Positions 51,726-59,386 of a DNA stretch of 64,000 nucleotides are shown here, one piece after another. The notes beneath the pieces are model-generated. The model saw only the letters and a list, made by a program, of their open reading frames with translations. It had not been told where the DNA came from and ran no database searches. The stretch is from Neolewinella agarilytica (GTDB taxonomy: Bacteria; Bacteroidota; Bacteroidia; Chitinophagales; Saprospiraceae). Location: positions 1-64,000 of the forward strand of contig NZ_FOFB01000016.1 of NCBI RefSeq assembly GCF_900110645.1, read 5' to 3'. Numbering within the stretch: the stretch's first letter is position 1; each line of letters opens with the position of its first letter. The position numbers and the translations under genes were made by a program.

Positions 51726-52424
51726 TTAACCTGGTTCCTGAAGGAGGTCCATAAATTCCGTCGTGGAGCGTTCCATTTTATAAACTACACGCTCTACGCT
51801 AGCCACCAGGAGGTTATAGCCAACGAAGGCAAGGATACCGATGAAGAGACCAGCAGCCGTTGTCAGCAGGGCAGAATAGATACCTCCGGCGAGAACGTCC
51901 GGGGTGATATTGTCAGCGGTAGACATTTCATAGAAAGCCGAGATCATACCCGTTACGGTGCCGAAGAAGCCAATCATCGGTGCAGCACCGGCAATACTGG
52001 CCAGCGTACTGAGTCCTTTTTCCAGGCGGAAGATTTCCAGGTTACCGACGTTTTCCACGGCGGCGTCGATGTCCCGGAGCGGACGACCAATGCGCTGCAG
52101 TCCTTTATCGACCATTCGGGCAACGGGGCTGTCCGTAGTGGCACAGAGTGCACGGGCGTTGGCCATATTACCGGAGGAGATTTCCATTCGGATACGATCC
52201 ATGAAGCCCTGGTCTTCCGCACCGGCGGCTTTGATGGTCGTGTAGCGTTCCACAAAAATGTACAGGCCAACGATAAAAAGGACAAACAAGATGGCTACGA
52301 TAACCATACTCAGCAAGCCAGAATCCAGCAGGACACTGAGGATATTATCACTCTCCATAGCGGGCTCCTCATTCATTTCGAGTTCCGGCGTTTGGAAAAG
52401 AAGCAGAAAAAAGTTCATTAACAT
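51726..52424 (-). CDS. ExbB/TolQ/MotA family proton channel protein
   Basis: A 232-residue MotA/TolQ/ExbB protein. Three hydrophobic helices lie at about 35-55, 125-150 and 165-190, the latter two carrying family residues (IAGAAPMIGFFGTVTGMISAF, and IYSALLTTAAGLFIGILAFVGYN). Together with the ExbD proteins it forms the proton-driven motor that powers TonB. The longer frame starts upstream of a TACCTTTG promoter element at 52516-52509, so a start at 52424 or 52418 is chosen. It is the first gene of the operon. Confidence 0.92.
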   Translation of the reverse strand: MLMNFFLLLFQTPELEMNEEPAMESDNILSVLLDSGLLSMVIVAILFVLFIVGLYIFVERYTTIKAAGAEDQGFMDRIRMEISSGNMANARALCATTDSPVARMVDKGLQRIGRPLRDIDAAVENVGNLEIFRLEKGLSTLASIAGAAPMIGFFGTVTGMISAFYEMSTADNITPDVLAGGIYSALLTTAAGLFIGILAFVGYNLLVASVERVVYKMERSTTEFMDLLQEPG

Positions 52425-52508
52425 CTGGGCGTATTTAGCGATTGCAAAACGAATCTGTCCTCGCTTTCGTATGCGAAAGCAAGAATGCTTTAAATTCTCA
52501 TAGTTTGC

Positions 52509-52516
52509 CAAAGGTA
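52509..52516 (-). promoter_or_regulatory. Putative -7 element of the exbB-exbD-exbD operon
   Basis: TACCTTTG on the minus strand is an exact TAnnTTTG. A TTTG lies 16 nt upstream at 52536-52533. The predicted leader is about 80 nt. Confidence 0.5.
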
Positions 52517-52592
52517 AAATATCTGAGGCTAATCCGGTCAAAATCGCTACTTCACCCTCAAATTATCTCTGACGACTAAATGCCTTACCCAA

Positions 52593-52627
52593 TTGGAGCC
52601 TTCCCACCCCAACGATTCGTAAATTTG
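52593..52627 (+). promoter_or_regulatory. Promoter of the M4 protease gene
   Basis: TTG at 52593-52595, 24 nt, then TAAATTTG at 52620-52627 (exact -7). It gives a leader of about 40 nt. Confidence 0.55.
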
Positions 52628-52673
52628 CGCATATACTTAAGTCTGTTTTTGAATAGGTTCCCTCCCAAACACT

Positions 52674-55451
52674 ATGAATAAGTTTTGGCTTACAATTCTG
52701 CTGGCCGGTTCGCTCTTTAGCGTGGCAGCACAAACGGCTACTCCCCTGCCGGAGGGAGCGAAAGCCCTCTTGTCAGCGGGTGCTGAATGGTATGCCGAAA
52801 CCCCGTCTGTTTCCCGCATTGAAATACCCAAAGGAACGGCGGCTGATGCCAATGATTTTCTGTCAAAATACTTCCGTGCGCTGGGCCTCGCCCAGCCACA
52901 AGACCTGCGCTTAGCCCGCATCAGCAGCAGTCTGGCAAAGCACGAATACTACCGTTACGACCGCCTGCATGCGGGCCATCCCGTGCTGGGTAGCCAGCTA
53001 GTGCTTCAGCTCAGCCCCGGCGGCGCGCCGCGCCGCCTGTTGGGCCACCTCCCTGCTGTTCAACAATTCATGGCACCTGCGACCGCGCCCAGCTTACCTT
53101 CCTCAAGCCTGGTAATGATCGCCAAGGCGCAACTGCAATCTGACTATCCACAGATTTCCCAATGGTCCGTTGCTGATCAGGGGCAGGTCTGGGCCAGCAC
53201 CGGCCCGGAATCCGACCGATACATTCTTACCCACGCCTTCGAAATCAGCGAGCCGGCCGGCTTACGGGCAGAAATGGTCTACCTGGACCCGCAAAGCGGT
53301 AAAATCGTCTTCCGCCACCAACTCCACTGCACCCTTCACCGGGAACTGTACAAAACGAACAGCACCCGCTTTAATCTGCTCTGGCAGGAAGGAGACACTT
53401 TTCCGGGTTCCATTGACGAAGACGGGCAGGAGGTAATCCGTGCCACCGGCGAAATTTACAACCTGTTTTATCGCACTTTTGGCAGAAAAGGTTACGACGG
53501 CGAAGACGGGCCGATGCTCAACATCATCAATGCCAATCTTTTCAACTGCCCGAATGCTTTTGCCCGGGGAAATACCATCAACCTGTGTACCGGGGTGGTG
53601 GGAGACGATATCGTTGGGCATGAATGGACCCACAATTATCTGACCAGCCTGAACGGTTTGCTCTTCAGCTACGAAAGTGGTTCCATTCAGGAAGCTTATG
53701 CGGACATTTTCGGGGAAGTTGTCGATCTGCTCAACAATCGGGGAACAGACGACAGGGACGATATGCGCAGGGATAGCTGCCAGGATAATAACCTCCGCTG
53801 GCGGATTGCGGAAGACGCCACGGCCTTCGCCCCTTATCTGCGAGACCTTTGGAACCCCGGTTGTAAAGATTTGCCCGATACCCGCGATAGTGAAAATTAC
53901 TTCTGTAAACCAGAAACACCGCGAGACGGGATCCACATTAATTCCGGGGTCATCAGCAAAGCCTTCAGCCTGCTGACGGACGGGGGCATCCTGAACGGAG
54001 ATACCGTTCGCCCGATTGGCATGACCAAAGCGCTGCACCTGTTTTATCATGCAGCGGACAAATACATGAGCCCCGTCACAGACTTCCCGGCGCTGGCCCA
54101 GTTTTTACGACTATCTTCTCAGGATCTTCGGGGCATCGACCTGCCCATCCTTACGCTGGAAGATCTGCCCGCAATGGCCTCCGGTCAGATGATCAACGCC
54201 TTCGACAGCCTGCAACTCGAGCGGGCGATTTCCGCTACCCGGATGGCAGACTCCACGCTTTGCGACCTCTCCCCCCGCCTGGCGCAGGAACCGCCGAACC
54301 TCTGCGTATCCAGCCAATTGCCCACCCTTAATCGACTGTTTTTTCAGGATTGGGAATCCGGCATGGACGGATGGACACTCAGTGAAGCGCCGGAGAACCC
54401 GGAAAGCTGGCAGGAGAAACCCTGGACAATCACGGATATCCTGCCAGACAACAGAGCCGGACGGGCCATTTTTGCCGCCAGCACTAACGAGGGAGACTGT
54501 AGATTGACCTTCGGGAACGGCACCACTATGCTTACGAGTCCGGTCATCCCCTTAAGCGGAGCCGCTGAGTCCTTCACGCTGAGTTTTCTGCACTACTACT
54601 CCCTGCAAGAAAATATGGATGGTGGTTTGCTGGAGCTATCGCTGAATGGAGAAGACTTTTTCCCCCTTCCTGCCACCAGCTTCCTGTACAATGGATATAA
54701 TGGTGAGCTAATGCGCGCAGGGCTCAACGACAACCCGCTGGCCGGGCAGCAAGCTTTCCACGGAGCAGATGCCAACAGCAGCACCGGCAGCTGGGGAGAG
54801 AGTCAGGTTGACCTCGTGGCAGCGGGTGCCAAAGCCGGAGACGACATCCAGCTCCGCTGGGTCCTGGGGCAGGATGGCTGCGAAGGCTGGCTGGGCTGGT
54901 ATGTCGATAATATATCCATCAGCTTTTGCACGGAGGCCTCCCTGCCCGTCACCTACCTTGGATTCACGGCAGAGGGGCGCAAGGATTATATTGAATTGCG
55001 GTGGCAAACAGCACAGGAAACCGATAATGAGGGCTTTTTTGTGGAACGCAGCCAGGAGGGCCAGTTATCCTTTGCATCCTTAGGGTTTGTGGCTGGTGGA
55101 ACGGGCAACTATTCTTTTGATGATCATACGGCGGAGGATGGATTAACCTACTTCTACCGCTTACGGCAACGGGACCTGGACGGACAGGAAGAATACTCCT
55201 CAGTAGTCAGCGCAAAATTGTTGTCCGCAGCCAGTTCGCTTAGCATCTACCCCAATCCCGCAGAATCGGCGCTTTTCATCAACAGCAACAGGGAGCTGAC
55301 CGAGATCAGTCTTTATGATGCCAGTGGGCGGCGCGTACGCAGGATGCAGGGGGAAGGTAAAAGAGCCGTGATGGATCTTCGTTCTTTGCCAGCCGGTTTG
55401 TACTGGCTGCAGGCGGGGGAATCCGTCCGGAGGGTCATAAAAAGGCAATAA
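52674..55451 (+). CDS. M4 (thermolysin-like) metalloprotease with T9SS sorting domain
   Basis: A 925-residue secreted protease. It has a signal peptide (MNKFWLTILLAGSLFSVAAQ), an FTP/PepSY-type propeptide (about 25-215), a thermolysin-like catalytic domain with HEWTH (VGHEWTHNY) and the second zinc ligand in SIQEAYADIFGE, a central jelly-roll domain with paired Cys, a C-terminal fibronectin-like segment (LRWQTAQETDNEGFFVERS) and a type A sorting domain (SIYPNPAESALFI...GLYWLQAGESVRRVIKRQ). It is probably attached to the surface or released, and digests protein as a nutrient. An exact 17-mer copy lies in the propeptide region at 53073-53089 (coding MAPATAP). Confidence 0.95.
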   Translation: MNKFWLTILLAGSLFSVAAQTATPLPEGAKALLSAGAEWYAETPSVSRIEIPKGTAADANDFLSKYFRALGLAQPQDLRLARISSSLAKHEYYRYDRLHAGHPVLGSQLVLQLSPGGAPRRLLGHLPAVQQFMAPATAPSLPSSSLVMIAKAQLQSDYPQISQWSVADQGQVWASTGPESDRYILTHAFEISEPAGLRAEMVYLDPQSGKIVFRHQLHCTLHRELYKTNSTRFNLLWQEGDTFPGSIDEDGQEVIRATGEIYNLFYRTFGRKGYDGEDGPMLNIINANLFNCPNAFARGNTINLCTGVVGDDIVGHEWTHNYLTSLNGLLFSYESGSIQEAYADIFGEVVDLLNNRGTDDRDDMRRDSCQDNNLRWRIAEDATAFAPYLRDLWNPGCKDLPDTRDSENYFCKPETPRDGIHINSGVISKAFSLLTDGGILNGDTVRPIGMTKALHLFYHAADKYMSPVTDFPALAQFLRLSSQDLRGIDLPILTLEDLPAMASGQMINAFDSLQLERAISATRMADSTLCDLSPRLAQEPPNLCVSSQLPTLNRLFFQDWESGMDGWTLSEAPENPESWQEKPWTITDILPDNRAGRAIFAASTNEGDCRLTFGNGTTMLTSPVIPLSGAAESFTLSFLHYYSLQENMDGGLLELSLNGEDFFPLPATSFLYNGYNGELMRAGLNDNPLAGQQAFHGADANSSTGSWGESQVDLVAAGAKAGDDIQLRWVLGQDGCEGWLGWYVDNISISFCTEASLPVTYLGFTAEGRKDYIELRWQTAQETDNEGFFVERSQEGQLSFASLGFVAGGTGNYSFDDHTAEDGLTYFYRLRQRDLDGQEEYSSVVSAKLLSAASSLSIYPNPAESALFINSNRELTEISLYDASGRRVRRMQGEGKRAVMDLRSLPAGLYWLQAGESVRRVIKRQ
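53073..53089 (+). repeat. Dispersed 17-mer inside the M4 protease gene
   Basis: Exact copy, centre ACC, in frame as APATAP. A degenerate copy lies near the end of the same gene at 55330-55348. Confidence 0.7.
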
Positions 55452-55491
55452 ACGACCATTAAGTTGGATTCTTCTAATTAAATCCTCTCAG

Positions 55492-55523
55492 TTTGCACCC
55501 CCCAGGATACAACCTTAGATTTG
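55492..55523 (+). promoter_or_regulatory. Promoter of rseP
   Basis: TTTG at 55492-55495, a 20-nt spacer, then TAGATTTG at 55516-55523. Both boxes and the spacing fit the Bacteroidota consensus, the best promoter in the window. The leader is about 50 nt. Confidence 0.7.
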
Positions 55524-55577
55524 TCCGTTCGTTAGAATAGAGCAGGACACAATGGCCCTGCCGCCCCAATTAAGCCT

Positions 55578-56933
55578 ATGGATACTTTAATCACCATCGG
55601 GCAGCTGGTCCTCAGCCTGTCCATTCTGATTGTTTTGCATGAATTCGGTCACTTCCTGCCCGCCCGTTTTTTCGGTACGCGGGTAGAAAAGTTCTACCTG
55701 TTCTTTGACCCCTACTTCAGTCTGTTTAAAAAACAGATCGGAGAGACGGAGTACGGCATCGGCTGGCTTCCGCTCGGTGGTTATGTGAAGATCAGCGGGA
55801 TGATCGACGAGAGCTTCGACACCGAACAGATGGAAAGCGAGCCCCAGCCCTGGGAGTTTCGCTCCAAGCCAGCCTGGCAGCGCCTCATCATTATGCTGGG
55901 CGGGGTAACGGTCAACTTCATTCTCGGCTTCCTGATTTACGCCATGGTCCTCTTCGCCTGGGGCGAAGAATACCTGCCGGCGGAAAACGCCGTGGCCGGT
56001 ATCGCCGTGGACAGCCTCGGGCAGGAGCTGGGCCTGATGACGGGAGACATGGTCCTGAAAGTAGGCGATGTGCCCTTCGAGCGCTTCAACGACCGCGCCA
56101 TTTTGCGCGGTATTGCCATCGACAATGCCCGCCAGATTACCGTAAAACGGGATGGCAGCGAGAAGGTCATTGATGTTGACAACAAGTGGGCCGACATCCT
56201 GACCCGGCACGACAACAAAAGCGAGCGACTCTTTTCAGCCCGGACGCCCTTCACCATTGGTGTAGCGGCAAAGGACGGACCGGCAGAGAAAGCCGGCCTG
56301 AAGGTGGAAGATGCAATCCTCAGCGTCAACGGCACCCCTACTCCCTACTACGACCTCTATCAGGATGCCGTAAAGGGCATCAAGAACCAGGAGATCACCC
56401 TGGGGGTAAAATCAAAAGGCAGTGAGTCCGTACGGGAAGTGAAGGTTATGCTCAATGAAAAAGGCATGATGCGCGTAGCTCCCGCTCCGCCGGAGTATTT
56501 CTACGACACGAAGAGAATTGAATACGGCTTTCTGGAGTCCATCCCGGCGGGTTATAACCAGGGCGTTAACTTCCTCGGAGACCAGTTCAAGGCCTTCGGA
56601 GAGATGTTCAAAGGCAACATTAAGGTTACGGAAAGCCTTGGCGGCTTTGCCAGCATCGGTTCGATGTTCGGCAAGCAGTGGATCTGGGAACGCTTCTGGT
56701 ACATGACGGCTTCCCTCTCCCTGATTCTGGCCTTCATGAACCTGCTCCCGATTCCGGCACTGGACGGTGGCCACGTGATGTTCCTCCTCTATGAGGTCGT
56801 CTCCGGTCGTAAGCCAAGCGACACCTTCATGGAGCGGGCCACAATGGTCGGTTTCGTCATCGTGCTTGGGCTCGTTGTGTTAGCAAACGGACTGGATATC
56901 TGGCGGGGTATCAAAGGCTTCTTTGGGGGGTAA
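55578..56933 (+). CDS. rseP: Site-2 intramembrane metalloprotease RseP
   Basis: A 451-residue M50 family zinc protease in the cytoplasmic membrane, which releases anti-sigma factors or cleaves signal-peptide remnants. First helix holds HEFGH (VLHEFGHFLPARFF); the third carries LDGGH (IPALDGGHVMFLLYE). Two PDZ domains lie between (about 125-190 and 210-290, with IAVDSLGQELGLMTGDMVLKVG and KDGPAEKAGLKVEDAILSVN). GIGWLPLGGYVKISGM follows the first helix, as in the family. It is the first of three plus-strand genes rseP-hscB-yaaA; the 68-nt gap to hscB has small hairpins only. Confidence 0.95.
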   Translation: MDTLITIGQLVLSLSILIVLHEFGHFLPARFFGTRVEKFYLFFDPYFSLFKKQIGETEYGIGWLPLGGYVKISGMIDESFDTEQMESEPQPWEFRSKPAWQRLIIMLGGVTVNFILGFLIYAMVLFAWGEEYLPAENAVAGIAVDSLGQELGLMTGDMVLKVGDVPFERFNDRAILRGIAIDNARQITVKRDGSEKVIDVDNKWADILTRHDNKSERLFSARTPFTIGVAAKDGPAEKAGLKVEDAILSVNGTPTPYYDLYQDAVKGIKNQEITLGVKSKGSESVREVKVMLNEKGMMRVAPAPPEYFYDTKRIEYGFLESIPAGYNQGVNFLGDQFKAFGEMFKGNIKVTESLGGFASIGSMFGKQWIWERFWYMTASLSLILAFMNLLPIPALDGGHVMFLLYEVVSGRKPSDTFMERATMVGFVIVLGLVVLANGLDIWRGIKGFFGG

Positions 56934-57001
56934 AAGCCGGAGGCGTCTAAAAAAAGAGCGAAGCGACTTTTTCTGTCTTAAAGCGCAAAGCGCGTCTAAC
57001 C

Positions 57002-57520
57002 ATGACTAACTATTTCGAATTCTACGGTCTGGCCCCCTCTCCCACCCTGGACGAAGCTGCCCTGAAGAAAACCTTCTACGCCAACAGCAAGCGTTTCCAC
57101 CCGGACTTCCACACACTGGGCGGCGATGCCGCCCGGGAGGAGGCACTGGAGAAGAGTACCCTCAACAATCAGGCTTACAAGGTGCTCTCCGATCCGGAGC
57201 GACGGCTCAAACATCTGCTTGACCTCAAGGGCGTAATGGGAGAAGAAGGCTCGAACAAAATGCCGCAGCAGTTCCTGATGGAGATCATGGACGTCAATGA
57301 AGCCTTGATGGAGCTCGAGTTTGAGGATGACCCCGCTGCACGAACAAAGATTGACAACATGATCGCGGAGCTGGAGGATGGGTTTGAGCGCGAAGTAAGC
57401 GATCTGTTGACGGATTACGACGATGCTTCCGTCACGGAAAGTGAACTCAACCGCCTGAAAGATTATTACCTGAAGAAGCGATACCTGCTTCGGCTGAAGA
57501 ACCGGAACCCGGAGGTATAG
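57002..57520 (+). CDS. hscB: Fe-S cluster assembly co-chaperone HscB
   Basis: A 172-residue J-protein. The N-terminal J domain (MTNYFEFYGLAPSPTLDEAALKKTFY...HPD) has the HPD tripeptide in KRFHPDFHT, and the C-terminal three-helix HscB domain follows (MPQQFLMEIMDVNEALMELE, ELNRLKDYYLKKRYLLRL). It delivers the scaffold protein IscU to HscA-type Hsp70. The usual isc partners are absent in the window. It may be transcribed from the rseP promoter. It matches the family length. Confidence 0.93.
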   Translation: MTNYFEFYGLAPSPTLDEAALKKTFYANSKRFHPDFHTLGGDAAREEALEKSTLNNQAYKVLSDPERRLKHLLDLKGVMGEEGSNKMPQQFLMEIMDVNEALMELEFEDDPAARTKIDNMIAELEDGFEREVSDLLTDYDDASVTESELNRLKDYYLKKRYLLRLKNRNPEV

Positions 57521-57545
57521 CTCTTTGCTATTTACCCCTTCGCTT

Positions 57546-57564
57546 GCACCTGCGGTCCCGCGCC
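57546..57564 (+). repeat. Variant of the dispersed 17-mer upstream of yaaA
   Basis: GCACCTGCG and GCGCC separated by 5 nt instead of 3. It lies in the leader region of yaaA, as an exact copy does for rarA. Confidence 0.55.
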
Positions 57565-57608
57565 CACTAATGTCCCTCTACCTTCCTACACTACTATATT
57601 ACTAAAAA

Positions 57609-58370
57609 ATGCTTCTCCTTCTCTCCCCCGCTAAGACACTTGACATGTCTCCTGCAGCTGACCATCCGGCCAGCCAGCCACGCCTCTTGAAGGAAACTAA
57701 GGAACTGGCCGGTGTACTGAAAAAACAGTCGCGCGGAGACCTGCAGGACCTGATGCACATCAGCGAAAAGCTAGCCGATCTGAACCACAGTCGTTACCAG
57801 AATTTCAAACTCCCCCTGACCCCGGCCAACGCAAAGCCCGCAGCGCTTGCTTTCCGCGGAGATGTATATCAGGACCTGGAAGCAGACACATTCACGCCGG
57901 AGGAATTTGAATTCGCCAACCGTCAGATCCGGATTCTTTCCGGCCTCTACGGCGTACTTCGGCCAAGTGATCTGATGCAGGCCTATCGCCTCGAAATGGG
58001 CACCCGGCTAAAGAACAAAAAAGGTAAGAACCTTTATGAATTCTGGGGCGACAAGATCACCCATGTTTTAAATCAGGACCTCGCTGAAAACGGCGACGAC
58101 CTGATCCTCAATCTCGCCAGCCAGGAATACTTTAAGAGCGTGAAAACCGCTACGCTCAATGGTAGATTGCTGACGGCACACTTCAAGGAAGCCAAAGACG
58201 GCAAATACCGTGTGGTGGCCTTTAACGCTAAACGCGCCCGTGGCCGGATGGCCAACCTGATTACCAAAGAAGGCATCACGACCGCTGAGCCGCTCAAAGA
58301 GCTGGTGGTCAATGATTACGTCTTCGATGCTTCTTTGAGCACGGAGGATGACTGGGTGTGGGTGAAGTGA
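57609..58370 (+). CDS. yaaA: Peroxide stress response protein YaaA
   Basis: A 253-residue YaaA (DUF328), the DNA-binding protein that limits free iron and oxidative damage under peroxide stress. Family signature: MLLLLSPAKTLD at the N-terminus, ALAFRGDVYQDLEADTF, RILSGLYGVLRPSDLMQAYRLEMGT and NLASQEYFKSV. Length is typical. Its ATG follows a CTAC-repeat leader nearly identical to that of rarA. Downstream lies an array of GGTAGACGGTAG units and their complements, before the convergent unknown gene. Confidence 0.96.
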   Translation: MLLLLSPAKTLDMSPAADHPASQPRLLKETKELAGVLKKQSRGDLQDLMHISEKLADLNHSRYQNFKLPLTPANAKPAALAFRGDVYQDLEADTFTPEEFEFANRQIRILSGLYGVLRPSDLMQAYRLEMGTRLKNKKGKNLYEFWGDKITHVLNQDLAENGDDLILNLASQEYFKSVKTATLNGRLLTAHFKEAKDGKYRVVAFNAKRARGRMANLITKEGITTAEPLKELVVNDYVFDASLSTEDDWVWVK

Positions 58371-58466
58371 TGGTAGACGGTAGTTTCGTAGACGGTAGGG
58401 CGGTAGACGGTAGAGTTATCGACTACTGTCTACCATTCTACCGACTACCGCTCTACCGACTACCGA
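58371..58466. repeat. GGTAGACGGTAG array with inverted CTAC units
   Basis: Plus-strand GTAGACGGTAG units (58371-58417) are followed by CTACTGTCTACC and CTACCGACTACC units (58420-58466), so the array can fold back on itself. It lies between convergent yaaA and the gene at 58467 and may end transcription from both. It is related to the array at 37010-37125. Confidence 0.85.
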
Positions 58467-58979
58467 CTACGCCGATTTGATTTTCCGCTTTAGGCGAATA
58501 GAGCCTGGAATGCAGGGCCCGTATTCGCTATTGCCCCACCAGGGGCCGTGCAGAACTACCCCCTCAGGGGTAAAGCTGGCGCGTAGTTCGTAACTTTTTT
58601 CGCACCAGGACAACTCCTTTGGCTTCTGCGCCCGCAGCACTTTGATGTCCGTCAGTTTCCAGGATCCATTGGCTTGCTGAAAACCGCTCACTTCCATTTC
58701 CGCCCAGATTTCTTCGTACTTCACAAAGGCCGTTCCTTTAAGAAATATACCATTGTGGACGAGTTGCATGCTGAGGTCAAATCGTTCAGCGATCCCGCCT
58801 GCATTTTGCAGCAGCTCGCCCACCCAGAGGCCGTTCAGGTCGACTTCGGGGCTGGTTACACCAACGTTTTCGGGGCGCGGCCGCAGGTGCAACGGAAGTT
58901 CTTCAGGGAGCAAAGCAGGCACCGTGACCATCGCAGGCACGGCCAGGCTAAACAAAAGTGTGAACAGGGTAATACGCAT
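58467..58979 (-). CDS. Unknown exported protein (170 residues)
   Basis: A 170-residue protein with signal peptide MRITLFTLLFSLAVPAMVTV. The mature part begins with a Pro-rich stretch (LLPEELPLHLRPRPENVG), part of which is coded by an exact 17-mer copy (58874-58890). It continues as a beta-barrel-like domain (DLNGLWVGELLQNAGGIAERFDLSMQLVHNG, TDIKVLRAQKPKELSWCEKSYELRASF, HGPWWGNSEYGPCIPGSIRLKRK) with two Cys. The 'GLWVGEL' pattern resembles small lipocalin-like Bacteroidota proteins. I do not recognise a named family. It is probably periplasmic or surface located. Confidence 0.7.
   Translation of the reverse strand: MRITLFTLLFSLAVPAMVTVPALLPEELPLHLRPRPENVGVTSPEVDLNGLWVGELLQNAGGIAERFDLSMQLVHNGIFLKGTAFVKYEEIWAEMEVSGFQQANGSWKLTDIKVLRAQKPKELSWCEKSYELRASFTPEGVVLHGPWWGNSEYGPCIPGSIRLKRKIKSA
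58874..58890 (-). repeat. Dispersed 17-mer in the unknown exported protein gene
   Basis: Exact copy, centre GCC, on the coding strand. Confidence 0.7.
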
Positions 58980-59150
58980 AGCGTGAAGATAGGACTATTG
59001 CTAAAAGCGAGCGCCCCAAAGAGGGCAATTGGGGCTCTGGTAAAAATAAAATGGAAAAATTTTAACTTTTTTTTCTCCACCAGGCCACGCCGGGAAAGGT
59101 GAGCGTGTCTTGTTGGCGTATACCGAGTTGATTTTCAGAGCGAATATTTC

Positions 59151-59187
59151 AAACGCCCGGCCCGCACATCGCGGACCGGGCGTTTTT
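59151..59187 (+). terminator. Orphan plus-strand terminator
   Basis: A 10-bp stem (59151-59160 with 59176-59185) of GC-rich sequence is followed by TTTTTT. The nearest plus-strand gene, yaaA, ends 780 nt away with a minus-strand gene between. Confidence 0.75.
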
Positions 59188-59235
59188 TATGGCTGCTGCC
59201 CCTGCTTGGGAGAAGAGGCCGTGAGTACATCCCAT

Positions 59236-59273
59236 AAAAAGGGGTGGCCAGAACCTCTCGTTTCTGACCACCC
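59236..59273 (-). terminator. Terminator of the T9SS protein gene at 59387
   Basis: A 12-bp stem (59242-59253 with 59261-59273, one G-U) is followed on the minus strand by TTTTT. Confidence 0.75.
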
Positions 59274-59386
59274 AATAACCTACTTCAAAAAATCTTTTCG
59301 TTCTGCCGGAGAGGAAGGGAGAGGTCCGGGAACGACACAAATGGAAATTCAGGTAAACGTGTTGTTCAAAGTGTTACTATGCAGGC

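Larger units (their letters stand above)
58980..59386. other. Intergenic region with two terminators and a possible short transcript
   Basis: 407 nt. It contains a hairpin (59009-59037), a long T-tract (59062-59078), a plus-strand terminator (59151-59187) with no plus-strand gene before it, and a minus-strand terminator (59236-59273). No credible protein-coding frame. Confidence 0.55.
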
